From assembly GCA_946637865.1 (NCBI GenBank), contig CAMPBM010000007.1, positions 1 through 34,398 on the forward strand: 34,398 nucleotides of DNA. The letters run 5' to 3'. Source of the stretch: an uncultured Lachnospiraceae bacterium (lineage in GTDB: Bacteria > Bacillota > Clostridia > TANB77 > CAG-508). The notes below the pieces were generated by a model. It had not been told where the DNA came from, ran no database searches, and saw only the letters and a program-made list of their open reading frames with translations. Of the stretch, positions 1 to 7,943 are shown one piece after another. Numbering within the stretch: position 1 is the stretch's first letter; each line of letters begins with the position of its first letter. Made by a program: the position numbers and the translations under genes.

Positions 1-295
1 GATTATTTGGAGGAAATAAAGAAAATTATAAAGATAAGAAAAGTATAGTTATCTAATATATGTAGGTTCTCCAGTATATTGGGGAGGTATGCCAGAAGAA
101 TTATTTACAGCATTAAAAGGAATAGATTATACAGGAAAAACAATTAGACCTTTTGTAACTCATGAAGGTTCAGGGCTTTCAAATATTCCTAATCAATTAA
201 AAGATATTTGTACTGGAGCAAAAGTAGAAAGTGGAATTGCAATAACAGGCTCTGTGGTTAATTCGGCAAGAGATAAGATAGAAAACTGGATATAG
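1..295 (+). pseudogene. Flavodoxin family remnant (3' part, frameshifted)
   Basis: The readable part from about position 50 gives YVGSPVYWGG followed by a C-terminal flavodoxin-like half (VTHEGSG, then a final helix). Flavodoxins bind FMN and carry electrons; the VGSPVYWG segment matches the FMN-binding loop before the fourth strand in the family. Upstream residues that look like the preceding helix (EEIKK) lie in another frame and are interrupted by stops near 53-56, so the gene is broken as well as cut by the window edge. An ATG at 89 exists but lies inside the fold and has no convincing start context. It is followed by a hairpin terminator. I read this as a pseudogene; a sequencing error in an intact flavodoxin is the alternative. 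Confidence 0.6.
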
Positions 296-364
296 GAACT
301 ATAGAACATATGTTTCAAATGTATATGCAAAAGCACATAAAAGTTATCAATTTCAATAAAAAAT

Positions 365-404
365 AAAACTTACAATCTGATTAATTTCAAATTGTAAGTT
401 TTTT
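365..404 (+). terminator. Rho-independent terminator
   Basis: Twelve-base arms (365-376 and 391-402, AAAACTTACAAT paired with its complement) enclose a 14-base loop and run into a T-rich tail. It is placed to end transcription of the flavodoxin remnant. Confidence 0.7.
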
Positions 405-457
405 CTTCTAACGCATATAATCGTTAGCACGAAATTAAAAATTTCGACAACGATTTA

Positions 458-600
458 TTATTTCAAAATTTTATCTATACCTGGTTTTATAAGAGTGATA
501 GCAATATCAATTATTTCATCAATTGGAATTTTTTTCCCATCGTTGATCCATTGTCTATAAATTCCTATCAAGCTATTAGTTATATAAGATAAAATAATTT
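458..600 (-). pseudogene. TetR-family regulator C-terminal remnant
   Basis: On the minus strand about 46 codons are open and end at the stop at 458. The peptide (SLIGIYRQWINDGKKIP, then IDIAITLIKPGIDKIL) has the look of the last two helices of a TetR ligand-binding domain. There is no DNA-binding half. The fragment stops abruptly near 600, next to a large palindrome and a plausible leftward promoter (TTGACT, 17 bases, AATTAT on the minus strand). The likely history is a divergent TetR gene that lost its 5' half by deletion. Assignment rests on pattern only. Confidence 0.5.
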
Positions 601-632
601 AAAAGAGGATAATTAAAATGGCTAAACAAACA

Positions 633-671
633 GTCAATAGTTTTTCGACTTTTAGTCGAAAAACTATTGAC
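633..671. promoter_or_regulatory. 39-bp palindrome containing operator copy 1
   Basis: Perfect 18-base arms with a 3-base loop. Its centre contains TCGACTTTTAGTCGA at 645-659. The right arm ends in the TTGAC of the -35 box of the TetR-ABC promoter; the left arm gives a TTGAC on the other strand, so the palindrome presents two divergent -35 boxes. Confidence 0.75.
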
Positions 672-695
672 ATTTTAAATTCCGTATTGTATAAT
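667..695 (+). promoter_or_regulatory. Promoter of the TetR-ABC-FtsX operon
   Basis: TTGACA at 667-672, a 17-base spacer and TATAAT at 690-695: a perfect consensus sigma-A promoter. Its -35 box lies in the 633-671 palindrome and its -10 box is followed at once by operator copy 2. Confidence 0.85.
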
Positions 696-699
696 AAAA

Positions 700-714
700 T
701 CGACCAACAGTCGA
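700..714. promoter_or_regulatory. Operator copy 2 (TCGAC-N5-GTCGA)
   Basis: TCGACCAACAGTCGA repeats the layout of the core of the upstream palindrome (645-659): TCGAC, five bases, GTCGA. It starts five bases after the -10 box, over the expected transcription start, and centre-to-centre spacing between copies is 55 bp. The most likely ligand is the TetR protein encoded just downstream (autoregulation). Confidence 0.65.
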
Positions 715-732
715 GAGAAGGGAGGAGAATAT

Positions 733-1332
733 TTGAAAAATAATGAAAGAAAGCAAGAATTACTCAAGATTGCCTATAATATGTTTTTGAATAAGGGATA
801 CGATAATACTAGTGTAGATGACATTATAAATGAAGCCAAAATTGCAAAAGGTACTTATTATTACTATTTTGAAAGCAAAGAAGCAACTTTGGAAGAAGTA
901 ATAAATATGATGATAAAAGATGAAGTTGCATCTGCTAACGAAATTTTAAAAATGCCTATTTCTATTCCTGAAAAATTAGTTGGAATCATTACATCATTAA
1001 GACCTAAAAAAAATGAACAAGAAATACAGAGCACATTAAATAAAAAAGACAATATTGTGATGCACGAAAAAATAAAAAATCGTATCATAGAAGAAGCAAT
1101 TCCCTTATTGGAACAGGTTGTTATGGAAGGAATTGAAAGTAAGGTTTTTAATTGTTCGCATATTAAAGAAAGATTAAGAATGATACTTATAATGAGTAAT
1201 GAAATATTTGATAATGGTAAATTTGACTTAAATGAAATTGAGGTTTTTATTGATATAACAGAAAAAATATTGGGAGCAAAAGAAGGAACTTTAGGATTTA
1301 TAAAAATGTTAATAGGGGGGCAAAATGAATAA
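733..1332 (+). CDS. TetR/AcrR family transcriptional regulator
   Basis: A 199-residue protein with a typical N-terminal TetR helix-turn-helix: AYNMFLNKGYDNTSVDDII, then AKIAKGTYYYYFESKEA at about residues 35-51. The C-terminal part is the family's variable ligand-binding domain. The start is TTG at 733, placed seven bases after a clean GGAGG at 721-725; no ATG fits better. The gene overlaps the following ABC ATPase by eight bases, so the regulator and transporter are co-transcribed and translationally coupled. Two identical-layout palindromes flank its promoter, which suggests that it represses its own operon and is released by a substrate of the transporter. That last step is inference. Confidence 0.9.
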   Translation: MKNNERKQELLKIAYNMFLNKGYDNTSVDDIINEAKIAKGTYYYYFESKEATLEEVINMMIKDEVASANEILKMPISIPEKLVGIITSLRPKKNEQEIQSTLNKKDNIVMHEKIKNRIIEEAIPLLEQVVMEGIESKVFNCSHIKERLRMILIMSNEIFDNGKFDLNEIEVFIDITEKILGAKEGTLGFIKMLIGGQNE

Positions 1333-2080
1333 AATAATTAGTGCCAAAAACTTAGTGAAAACATTTTCAAATAATGGTATAACACAAACAATAATAGACA
1401 ATTTAGACTTAGAAATATACGAAAATGATTTTACGATAATAATGGGGTCTTCAGGTGCAGGAAAATCAACATTAATGTATAGTTTATCAGGAATGGATAT
1501 GCCTACAAGTGGAAGTATAGAATTTTGCAAAGAAGATATTACAAAAATGAATGCTGATAAATTAGCTATATTTAGAAGAAAAAATTGTGGATTTGTATTT
1601 CAACAGATTTATATGTTAGACAAAATGAGCTTATTAGATAATACTTTAACAGCAGGTCTTCTAGTAAACAAAAATAAGAAAGATGTAATAAAAAGAGCAA
1701 AAGAATTATTTAAAAAGGTAAATCTTCCAGAAACAACTATTAGAAAAAATGTAAATCAAGTTTCAGGTGGAGAAGCGCAAAGAGCTGGAATAGTAAGAGC
1801 AGTAATAAATAAACCAGTGTGCCTTTTCGCAGACGAACCAACAGGAACATTAAATTCAGAAAATACAAAAGCTGTATTAGATGTTTTTACAGATTTAAAT
1901 AATGATGGACAAAGTATTATTATGGTTACACATGATAAGAAAAGTGCAATTAGAGGAAATAGAATTATTTATCTAAAAGATGGAAAAATATGTGGAGAAT
2001 TAAGATTAGATAAATATGAAAAAGAATCAGAAGAGAGAAATGCTAAACTAGATAAATTTTTAAAGGATATGGGGTGGTAA
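1325..2080 (+). CDS. ABC transporter ATP-binding protein (MacB/LolD type)
   Basis: A 251-residue ATPase. Walker A GSSGAGKST at residues 41-49, a Q-loop in FVFQQ near 90-94, signature VSGGEAQR at 146-153, Walker B CLFADEPTG at 166-174, and an H-loop in VTHD. This is the lipoprotein-export/MacB-like subfamily that partners FtsX-type permeases, and such a permease follows after one base. Gram-positive members often move peptides or antimicrobial compounds or sense cell-envelope damage. The substrate is unknown here. The gene lies inside the TetR-controlled operon. Confidence 0.93.
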   Translation: MNKIISAKNLVKTFSNNGITQTIIDNLDLEIYENDFTIIMGSSGAGKSTLMYSLSGMDMPTSGSIEFCKEDITKMNADKLAIFRRKNCGFVFQQIYMLDKMSLLDNTLTAGLLVNKNKKDVIKRAKELFKKVNLPETTIRKNVNQVSGGEAQRAGIVRAVINKPVCLFADEPTGTLNSENTKAVLDVFTDLNNDGQSIIMVTHDKKSAIRGNRIIYLKDGKICGELRLDKYEKESEERNAKLDKFLKDMGW

Positions 2081-2081
2081 A

Positions 2082-4391
2082 ATGAATAGAATTTTAACAC
2101 TGCAAAAAAATTTTTTTAAAAAGAATTTAAAAGACATTATCTCATTTTCAATTATATTATTTATTTCCACTATTCTTCTAACAAGCAGTCTAGTAGTGAA
2201 TAATAACATAGATAATGAATACAACATTAAGCATCAAAGATTAAATACTGCAAACAGTTTTTATACAATAAGTAAATTACAATATAGTGATAATTTATTA
2301 GAGAACATTAAAAATATTAAAGGCGTAAATGAAGTAGAAAAACAAGAAGGAATATTTGCAACAGTACCTATTATGATGGAAGATAATTTACAAGATCAAA
2401 ATGTTATTTTTTACAATTATGAAAATATTAGAAAAATAAATAAGTTTGATTTAGTTCAAGAAAATGAAAATAAAAACAATAACGGAATTTATCTAGCCAA
2501 TTATACTTATATTCATTCAGGATTAAATTTAGATGACAAATTTGAATTTGAATTAAATAGCAAAAAATATTCATATAATATTAATGGTATTATAGAGGAA
2601 ATGCAATATGGAAATTATAATTCATCAATTATAGCAGAATATTTATCAAACCAGGGTTATAATGAATTGTTAGAAAATAATAAAGAAAAAGAGGTTGTTA
2701 CAATATCAATCAAAAGTGATAATTCTTATGATACATACAATGAAGTTTCAAAATATTTAAGTAAAGAAAATATAAATGTATTAAATAAAAATTATGATGA
2801 ACAATCTAAAACACAAAGATTAGCAATAGCAAATATATTAGTATTTATTATTACAGCATTTTCATTATTGGTATTAACGGTTAGTTTATTAGTTAGTAAA
2901 TTTAAAATTACAGAATCTATTGAAGAAGAAATAACTAATATGGGTGTACTAAAAGCATTAGGATATACAAGTAATGAAATTATATTTTCTATTATCATGC
3001 CATATTTAATTATGGGAGGGATAGTAAGTGTTATAGGAATTGCTTTGTCTGTATATGTTACACCTATTTTCTCGAAAGTGATAGAAATGCAATCTGGTTT
3101 TATATGGAATCCAACATTTGATTTAAAATCATATCTTATAACATTATTGATTAATCTAGGATTAATTTTTATATTTTCAATATTATCAGCAAAAAAAATT
3201 AAAAAACTAAACCCTATAAATGCTATAAGAGGAATTGAAAACAATAAAAACATTAAAAATTATTTTGAAATTGATAAAACAGTAGGAAATATTGGATTTA
3301 TATTAGTGTTAAAAAATTTTATAAATAGTAGAAAACAAAACATATTGCTAGGAATTGTAATGTTCTTTATAACTATAATAAGTTCCTTTGCAGGCATTTT
3401 ATATTATAATGTAAATCTAAATCCGATAAACTTTATAAACACTTTAGTTGAGGAACATCCTTCTGCTATAATAAAACAAACAAGCGATATAAAAGAAGAA
3501 ATTAAAAACTATAATAATGTAAAAAATGTCATTTACTATGATGATACGCAAGTATTAAATTATAAAGATAATTCATTTAAGACCTTCGTATCAGAAACAT
3601 ACAAAAATCTATCAAATGATTTGTGCTATGAAGGAAATAATCCAAATGGGGCAGATGAAATTTCTGTTGGAAGTAGAATAAAAGAAAAATATAATTTGAA
3701 AATAGGAGATTATATTGATATAAAAAAAGATGGAAATACATATAAATACCAAATAGTAGGCTTTGTTCAATCTGTTAATTATTCTGGAGAGATTTTTGAA
3801 CTCACTATAGATGGGTATAAAAAAATAGACAGCGAGTATGAACCTAAAGTATTATATGTATATTTGGAGAATGAAGAATTATCTAGTAATTTTTTAGATA
3901 CAGTAAAACATGATTTTGAGAGAGAAATAAGTGGAACTGTTGATTATGCAGAGTCAATGAATAGTGCAAGTACAATGTATGTTTCGTTAGTAAGTGTTAT
4001 TTGTATTGTTATTATAATTATTACTGTTGTATTAATTTATTTAGTATTATATATACTCATTTCTTCAATTATTCTAAAAAGAAAACAAGAGCTAGGTATA
4101 TATAAAGCGATTGGATATGAAAATAAGCAGTTAATTACACAACTAATAGGAGGATTTTTACCAAGTGTAATTATTTCAACCGTATTAGGAATTATTTTTA
4201 ACAAAATATATATTAAAAATGTATTTAATATCATTTTTAAAACTGTTGGCGCATATAGAATTAGTTTTAATTATCCAATTGTGATATTTACTTTTTTAGG
4301 ATTAGCAATTATAATAAGTACAACAATAATAGAATTATTGTTATCTAATAAGATAAAGAAAATATCGGTGTATTCGTTAATAAAAGATTAA
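2082..4391 (+). CDS. FtsX-like ABC transporter permease
   Basis: A 769-residue membrane protein. It has an N-terminal membrane segment (about residues 17-37), a large extracellular region, a first group of three membrane segments (about 245-370, with the FtsX-like stretch MGVLKALGYTSNEI), another membrane segment near 420, a second extracellular domain, and a C-terminal group of membrane segments containing ELGIYKAIGYENKQLITQL. This double FtsX architecture matches permeases that pair with one MacB/LolD ATPase, the gene immediately upstream. It works at the cytoplasmic membrane. No break or CGG codon in frame was seen. Confidence 0.92.
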   Translation: MNRILTLQKNFFKKNLKDIISFSIILFISTILLTSSLVVNNNIDNEYNIKHQRLNTANSFYTISKLQYSDNLLENIKNIKGVNEVEKQEGIFATVPIMMEDNLQDQNVIFYNYENIRKINKFDLVQENENKNNNGIYLANYTYIHSGLNLDDKFEFELNSKKYSYNINGIIEEMQYGNYNSSIIAEYLSNQGYNELLENNKEKEVVTISIKSDNSYDTYNEVSKYLSKENINVLNKNYDEQSKTQRLAIANILVFIITAFSLLVLTVSLLVSKFKITESIEEEITNMGVLKALGYTSNEIIFSIIMPYLIMGGIVSVIGIALSVYVTPIFSKVIEMQSGFIWNPTFDLKSYLITLLINLGLIFIFSILSAKKIKKLNPINAIRGIENNKNIKNYFEIDKTVGNIGFILVLKNFINSRKQNILLGIVMFFITIISSFAGILYYNVNLNPINFINTLVEEHPSAIIKQTSDIKEEIKNYNNVKNVIYYDDTQVLNYKDNSFKTFVSETYKNLSNDLCYEGNNPNGADEISVGSRIKEKYNLKIGDYIDIKKDGNTYKYQIVGFVQSVNYSGEIFELTIDGYKKIDSEYEPKVLYVYLENEELSSNFLDTVKHDFEREISGTVDYAESMNSASTMYVSLVSVICIVIIIITVVLIYLVLYILISSIILKRKQELGIYKAIGYENKQLITQLIGGFLPSVIISTVLGIIFNKIYIKNVFNIIFKTVGAYRISFNYPIVIFTFLGLAIIISTTIIELLLSNKIKKISVYSLIKD

Positions 4392-4404
4392 GGAGGAAAA
4401 TAAA

Positions 4405-4629
4405 ATGAATAATGTTAAAGAAAAATTAAAAGAATTAACAAAAAGAAGTGATGAGGAGGTAGCTATTATTGATGAAATATTAAATAGTCATTTTGTAATA
4501 GGAAGACATAATAAGGAAAAGATAATAGCTGAATTTAAAGAAAAACTAAATTTGAATAATGAAGAAGCTGATAAATTGTATAATCAGTGCTCTGAAATTA
4601 TTGTAAAAGGTATATTTAAAAGAAAATAA
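4405..4629 (+). CDS. Small hypothetical protein, last gene of the efflux operon
   Basis: A 74-residue, charged, largely helical protein with no membrane segment and no motif that I recognise. It starts 13 bases after the permease stop with AGGAGG just before the ATG, so it is probably in the same operon. Helices such as EKLKELTKRSDEEVAIIDEI and KEKIIAEFKEKL suggest a small helical bundle. Its role could be regulatory or accessory to the transporter, but nothing in the sequence decides this. Confidence 0.7.
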   Translation: MNNVKEKLKELTKRSDEEVAIIDEILNSHFVIGRHNKEKIIAEFKEKLNLNNEEADKLYNQCSEIIVKGIFKRK

Positions 4630-4633
4630 ATGA

Positions 4634-4840
4634 AATAACGGAGAAATTGATTTTGTTATTGATGATTTTGGAGATAGGTTTTATATTCAGGTTGCTGATT
4701 ATTTGTCAAGTGATGAAGTAATAGAAAGAGAATTTGGTGCTTATAAAAATGTGGCTGATAATTTTCTTAAATATGTTATTACGATGGATAAAGTGGATTA
4801 TAGTAGAGATGGAATCATTCATAAAAATATAATTGATTGA
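4634..4840 (+). pseudogene. DUF4143-type ATPase, C-terminal remnant
   Basis: Sixty-eight open codons read GEIDFVIDDFGDRFYIQVAD, followed by EREFGAYKNVADNFLKYVIT, MDKVDYSRDGIIHKNIID and stop. This matches the C-terminal nuclease-like DUF4143 region of the predicted AAA ATPases common in Bacteroidetes and Clostridia (their usual pattern is EIDF....IYIQV...REF..L....DNYPKYVLTMD). The AAA part is missing and no start codon with a ribosome site precedes it. It is a truncated relic. Confidence rests on recalled family patterns. Confidence 0.6.
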
Positions 4841-4857
4841 TTGTTGGAAGGATAGAT

Positions 4858-4912
4858 ATATTGGACGGTTCATTGAAAAAAACCGCCCAATATAAGAATA
4901 ATGTAATTATTA
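4858..4912. repeat. Palindrome and fragment of the B-type repeat element
   Basis: Arms 4858-4870 and 4881-4893 (ATATTGG-CGGTT and complement, one mismatch) form a hairpin. The right half continues CCAATATAAGAATAATGTAAT, nearly the same as in the B elements at 12623 and 25020, so it is probably a decayed copy of that family. Confidence 0.5.
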
Positions 4913-4926
4913 TATGAAAATATGTA

Positions 4927-4955
4927 TTGACATGAGTACAATTTGATTATATAAT
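4927..4955 (+). promoter_or_regulatory. Promoter of the Cys-rich small gene
   Basis: TTGACA at 4927-4932, 17 bases, TATAAT at 4950-4955. Perfect consensus and spacing. Confidence 0.8.
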
Positions 4956-4988
4956 CGAAACCAGTTTACTAAAAGGAGTAAGTTAATT

Positions 4989-5192
4989 ATGAAAGAGCGG
5001 TTTATTATAGAAATGGTCTATGATAAGATTTCCAAATGTAAAAGTTGTTGTAGCAAGTGTCCGTGCAAGAAACTGGCAGAATATATCAGCAACATTGGAA
5101 TCGACGAATTCTATCAAAGATACATTTCAAACAACCTTCCTGAAGAAATCCTTTTAACTTTTGAGAAGAAGATAGAGGTAATGAATCTTTAG
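4989..5192 (+). CDS. Cys-rich small hypothetical protein
   Basis: A 67-residue protein that I do not recognise. It has a cysteine cluster, CKSCCSKCPCKK at residues 17-28, which could bind a metal or Fe-S cluster; the rest is helical. It stands as a complete unit: consensus promoter, AAGGAG ribosome site nine bases before the ATG, and a strong terminator at 5202-5234. Codon 4 is CGG (arginine), which native genes in this window never use as sense, and its base composition is less AT-rich than its neighbours. Both hint at recent transfer. A +1 shift at that CGG would reach a stop within a few codons. Confidence 0.65.
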   Translation: MKERFIIEMVYDKISKCKSCCSKCPCKKLAEYISNIGIDEFYQRYISNNLPEEILLTFEKKIEVMNL

Positions 5193-5201
5193 GAAAATTT
5201 G

Positions 5202-5234
5202 GTTTGCACTTGAGTTTCAAGTGCAAACTTTTTT
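5202..5234 (+). terminator. Rho-independent terminator
   Basis: Perfect 12-base arms (GTTTGCACTTGA and complement), a 3-base loop and a run of T. It ends the Cys-rich gene. Confidence 0.85.
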
Positions 5235-5266
5235 ATTATATAATATGAAATATTTTTCATATACTA

Positions 5267-5296
5267 TTGACTTTTTCACAAAGGAATTTATATAAT
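5267..5296 (+). promoter_or_regulatory. Promoter of gpmA
   Basis: TTGACT at 5267-5272, an 18-base spacer and TATAAT at 5291-5296, about 36 bases before the gpmA start. Confidence 0.7.
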
Positions 5297-5331
5297 AGCT
5301 TTGTAGAAATTAAATATAAGGAGGCAAAAAT

Positions 5332-6021
5332 ATGATAAAATTAGTATTGGTAAGACATGGTCAAAGTATGTGGAACTTAGAAAATCGTTTTACAGGTTGG
5401 ACAGACGTTGAGTTATCTGAGCAAGGAATAAAGGAAGCTAAAGAAGCTGGAAAAGTACTAAAAGAAAAGGGTTTTGAATTTGATGTAGCATATACATCTG
5501 TATTAAAAAGAGCAAATGATACATTAAAATATATATTAGAAGAATTAGGAGAGAAAGATATTCCTATAAAAAAGAGTTGGAAATTAAATGAAAGACACTA
5601 TGGTGCTTTGCAAGGTTTAAATAAAGATGAAACAAGATTAAAATATGGAGATGAACAGGTTCTGCTTTGGAGAAGAAGTACAGATGTTAAGCCACCAGAA
5701 TTGTCAGTAGATGATGAAAGATATCCTGGCAATGATGTCAAATATAAAGAACTATCAAAAGATGAACTACCAACAACAGAAAATTTAATAGATACAATTA
5801 AAAGAGTTATGGATTATTGGAATTCTGATATAAAAAAAGATTTAGAAGAGGGAAAAAGAGTTATAATAGCAGCGCATGGAAATAGTTTAAGAGGTTTAAT
5901 AAAGTATTTAGATAATATGACAGATGAAGAAATAATAAAATTAGAGTTGCAAACAGGAAATCCTATATGTTATGAGTTGGATGATAATTTAAAACCAATA
6001 AAACATTACTATTTAAAATAA
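5332..6021 (+). CDS. gpmA: 2,3-bisphosphoglycerate-dependent phosphoglycerate mutase
   Basis: A 229-residue enzyme of glycolysis and gluconeogenesis that interconverts 3-phosphoglycerate and 2-phosphoglycerate in the cytosol. The RHG signature with the phosphorylated histidine is at residues 8-10 ([17 protein letters not shown]). The family motifs [13 protein letters not shown] and [15 protein letters not shown] carry the remaining active-site residues. Length equals that of typical dPGM. It has its own promoter and a GGAGG ribosome site, and is followed by a long palindrome that could act as terminator. No oddities. Confidence 0.96.
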   Translation: MIKLVLVRHGQSMWNLENRFTGWTDVELSEQGIKEAKEAGKVLKEKGFEFDVAYTSVLKRANDTLKYILEELGEKDIPIKKSWKLNERHYGALQGLNKDETRLKYGDEQVLLWRRSTDVKPPELSVDDERYPGNDVKYKELSKDELPTTENLIDTIKRVMDYWNSDIKKDLEEGKRVIIAAHGNSLRGLIKYLDNMTDEEIIKLELQTGNPICYELDDNLKPIKHYYLK

Positions 6022-6023
6022 GT

Positions 6024-6138
6024 GTTATATAGTTACTGGTCAGCCCTGAAACATTTGGGGACGGTCTTGATTTGTTTCATTTTTGAAACAAATCAAGACC
6101 GTCCCCAAATGTTTCAAGGCTGACCAGTAACGTTATAT
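6024..6138. repeat. C1 long palindromic element
   Basis: A nearly perfect inverted repeat of about 50-base arms after gpmA. Ends read GTTACTGGTCAGCC and GGCTGACCAGTAAC; the arms contain GGGGACGGTCTTGATTTG and its complement. A half copy lies at 12904-12940, and the ends match those of the B elements. It may be a non-autonomous mobile element, and the hairpin would also serve as a transcript end. Confidence 0.8.
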
Positions 6139-6198
6139 AAAAGAAGTGATACAAAAATCACTTCTTTTATATTGCAAAAAAAATATATGCTATCATAT

Positions 6199-6213
6199 TG
6201 GAAATGATTTTCA
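6199..6213. promoter_or_regulatory. Fur-box-like operator
   Basis: TGGAAATGATTTTCA is a 7-1-7 inverted repeat close to the classical Fur box (TGATAAT-N-ATTATCA). It lies directly before a Fur-like remnant, as expected of an autoregulated metal sensor. Recognition is by pattern only. Confidence 0.5.
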
Positions 6214-6227
6214 ATAAGGAGCATGAA

Positions 6228-6400
6228 ATGAAGAAAGAAAGACAAAACAAAAAGAACTAGTAATAGAATACTTAAAAGAAAATGCAAATAAACATTTAAC
6301 CATACAGAAGATTTATGATGGGTTAAAAAATGAAGTGGGAATGACAACCATATATAGAATAATAAATTGCCTAATAGAAAAAGGAATAGTTACAAAATGA
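6228..6400 (+). pseudogene. Fur-family regulator, N-terminal remnant
   Basis: An ATG with AAGGAG upstream opens MKKERQNKKN and stops. In the next frame a winged-helix segment continues: ELVIEYLKENANKHLTIQKI, then YDGLKNEVGMTTIYRIINCL and IEKGIVTK, stop. That is the DNA-binding half of a Fur/Zur-type repressor (the TTIYR recognition helix is characteristic). Metal-binding and dimerisation parts are absent. A frameshift and an early stop make it a pseudogene; the shift is not at a CGG codon. A Fur-box-like site precedes it. Confidence 0.65.
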
Positions 6401-6491
6401 TTCTGTTGAAACAATTGAAAAACAAGAAATTGATGGAGCTGAAGAACATGAGCATGAACATGATGAAGAGAAAAGCGAAGAACTTAATTAA
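6390..6491 (+). pseudogene. His/Glu-rich tail of unknown gene
   Basis: A short open stretch reads NDSVETIEKQEIDGAEEHEH and continues EHDEEKSEELN before a stop. The alternating His/Glu run looks like a metal-binding tail. It could be a frame-shifted continuation of the Fur-like gene or the end of a metal transporter gene. A further open stretch to about 6590 (SIPPNTEIKYTAKLYKNKII) also looks protein-like but cannot be assigned. All of 6400-6620 seems to be decayed coding sequence. Confidence 0.3.
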
Positions 6492-6620
6492 GTTTTTATT
6501 GTCAAAAGACATATTAAAGAATCTATACCACCAAACACTGAAATAAAGTATACTGCAAAATTGTATAAAAATAAAATAATCTACAAAAACTAATACAATC
6601 AAAAATAATGGAGGTATAAA

Positions 6621-7748
6621 ATGAAAGCAATAGTATATGATGGAATACAAAAAGTTCAGTGTAGAAAGGTTCCAGACCTTAAAATTGAAAGAGATGATGA
6701 TATAATTGTGAAAGTCACATCAACAGCAATATGTGGGTCTGATTTGCATTTAGTGCATGGCTTAGTAAAAGGAATGTATGATGGCTTTGTTTTAGGACAT
6801 GAAACCATGGGAATTGTTGAAGAAGTTGGAAAAGATGTACGAAAAATAAAAAAAGGCGATAGAGTAATTGTTCCATTTCCTGTAGCTTGCGGACATTGCT
6901 TTTTCTGTGAACATCAAGAGTTTAGTCAATGTGATAATACAAATGAATATGGAGAAGTTGGAGGATTATTAGGTTATAGCAAATCTTATGGAGATTATTC
7001 AGGTGGACAAGCCGAATATATAAGAGTTCCTCATGCAAATGTTGGACCAAAGAAAGTTCCAGATGAGTTGACAGATGAACAAGTATTGTTTTTAACCGAT
7101 ATTTTACCAACATCACTATGGGGAACAGAAATTGCAAATGTAAAAAAAGGTGATACCGTGGTAGTTCTAGGTTGCGGACCTGTTGGACTTCTAACTATAA
7201 AATGGTGTATATCAAAAGGTGCAAATAGAGTAATTGCTGTTGATAGAGTAGGTTATAGGTTAGAGCATGCTAAAAGATATGGCGCTGAGGTTATCAACTT
7301 CGAACAATATGATGAAACAGGTGCATATATAAAGGAAATGACCTCAGGAGGTGCAGATTGTGTAATAGATTGTGTTGGTGTTGATGGGAAAATGTCTTTT
7401 ATGGAAAAAGTAGAAACAGCACTAAAACTACAAGGAGGTTCTAAATCTGCAATAGAAATAGCATCACAATCAGTAAAAAAATGTGGTCATGTTGCATTGG
7501 TTGGAGTTTATGGAACCAAATATAATAATTTTCCTTTAGGAAACTTTTTTACAAGAAATATTACGTTAAAGATGGGACAATGTCCTGCAACAAGATATGT
7601 TGAACCTATATTAGAAAAAATTAAAAGTGGTGAATTTGATGCAACTGATATTATTACGCATACGTTATCTTTAGAAGAAGGAAGACATGCTTATGAAATT
7701 TTCGATGCTAAGGAAGATAATTGCATTAAGGTTATTTTAAAGCCTTGA
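6621..7748 (+). CDS. Zinc-dependent alcohol dehydrogenase (MDR family, formaldehyde-dehydrogenase-like)
   Basis: A 375-residue medium-chain dehydrogenase. Catalytic zinc ligands are C38 (ICGSD) and H60-E61 (GHE). Structural zinc cysteines are at about 90, 93, 96 and 104 (CGHCFFC...C). The Rossmann nucleotide site is VVVLGCGPVGLLT near residue 181. The long form with GGQAEYIRVP and PTSLWGTEI resembles the glutathione-independent formaldehyde dehydrogenase/threonine dehydrogenase-like group. It likely oxidises an alcohol or reduces an aldehyde with NAD(P); the substrate cannot be read from the sequence. Start ATG has GGAGG eight bases upstream. Confidence 0.9.
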   Translation: MKAIVYDGIQKVQCRKVPDLKIERDDDIIVKVTSTAICGSDLHLVHGLVKGMYDGFVLGHETMGIVEEVGKDVRKIKKGDRVIVPFPVACGHCFFCEHQEFSQCDNTNEYGEVGGLLGYSKSYGDYSGGQAEYIRVPHANVGPKKVPDELTDEQVLFLTDILPTSLWGTEIANVKKGDTVVVLGCGPVGLLTIKWCISKGANRVIAVDRVGYRLEHAKRYGAEVINFEQYDETGAYIKEMTSGGADCVIDCVGVDGKMSFMEKVETALKLQGGSKSAIEIASQSVKKCGHVALVGVYGTKYNNFPLGNFFTRNITLKMGQCPATRYVEPILEKIKSGEFDATDIITHTLSLEEGRHAYEIFDAKEDNCIKVILKP

Positions 7749-7801
7749 GTTATGTGTTAACATTAGGCTTTTGTAATAAGCCGTAAAAAATCAAAATAAT
7801 A

Positions 7802-7830
7802 TTGTAAAATAATTTCACATATATTATAAT
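7802..7830 (+). promoter_or_regulatory. Probable promoter of the diaminopentanoate dehydrogenase-like gene
   Basis: TTGTAA at 7802-7807, 17 bases, TATAAT at 7825-7830, leaving an untranslated leader of about 105 bases. Just upstream (7760-7785) a GGCTTTTGTAATAAGCCG hairpin resembles the left end of the B repeat element. Confidence 0.5.
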
Positions 7831-7943
7831 GACATTGGAAAAATACTTATAAATAAAAACGTGAAAAAAATAGTATATTTATAAGATATAGAATAAAAAA
7901 GTCCAAAGTATAAAATAATACCAATGAGGAGGAGGAATGTAAA

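Noticed and set aside
618..743. Short open frame of about 41 codons from ATG 618
   Set aside because: It runs through the palindrome, the promoter and the operator and has no good ribosome site; the regulatory reading explains the sequence better.
4037..4234. Minus-strand and other-frame open stretches inside large genes
   Set aside because: They mirror AT-rich coding sequence, have no ribosome sites and encode low-complexity hydrophobic peptides.
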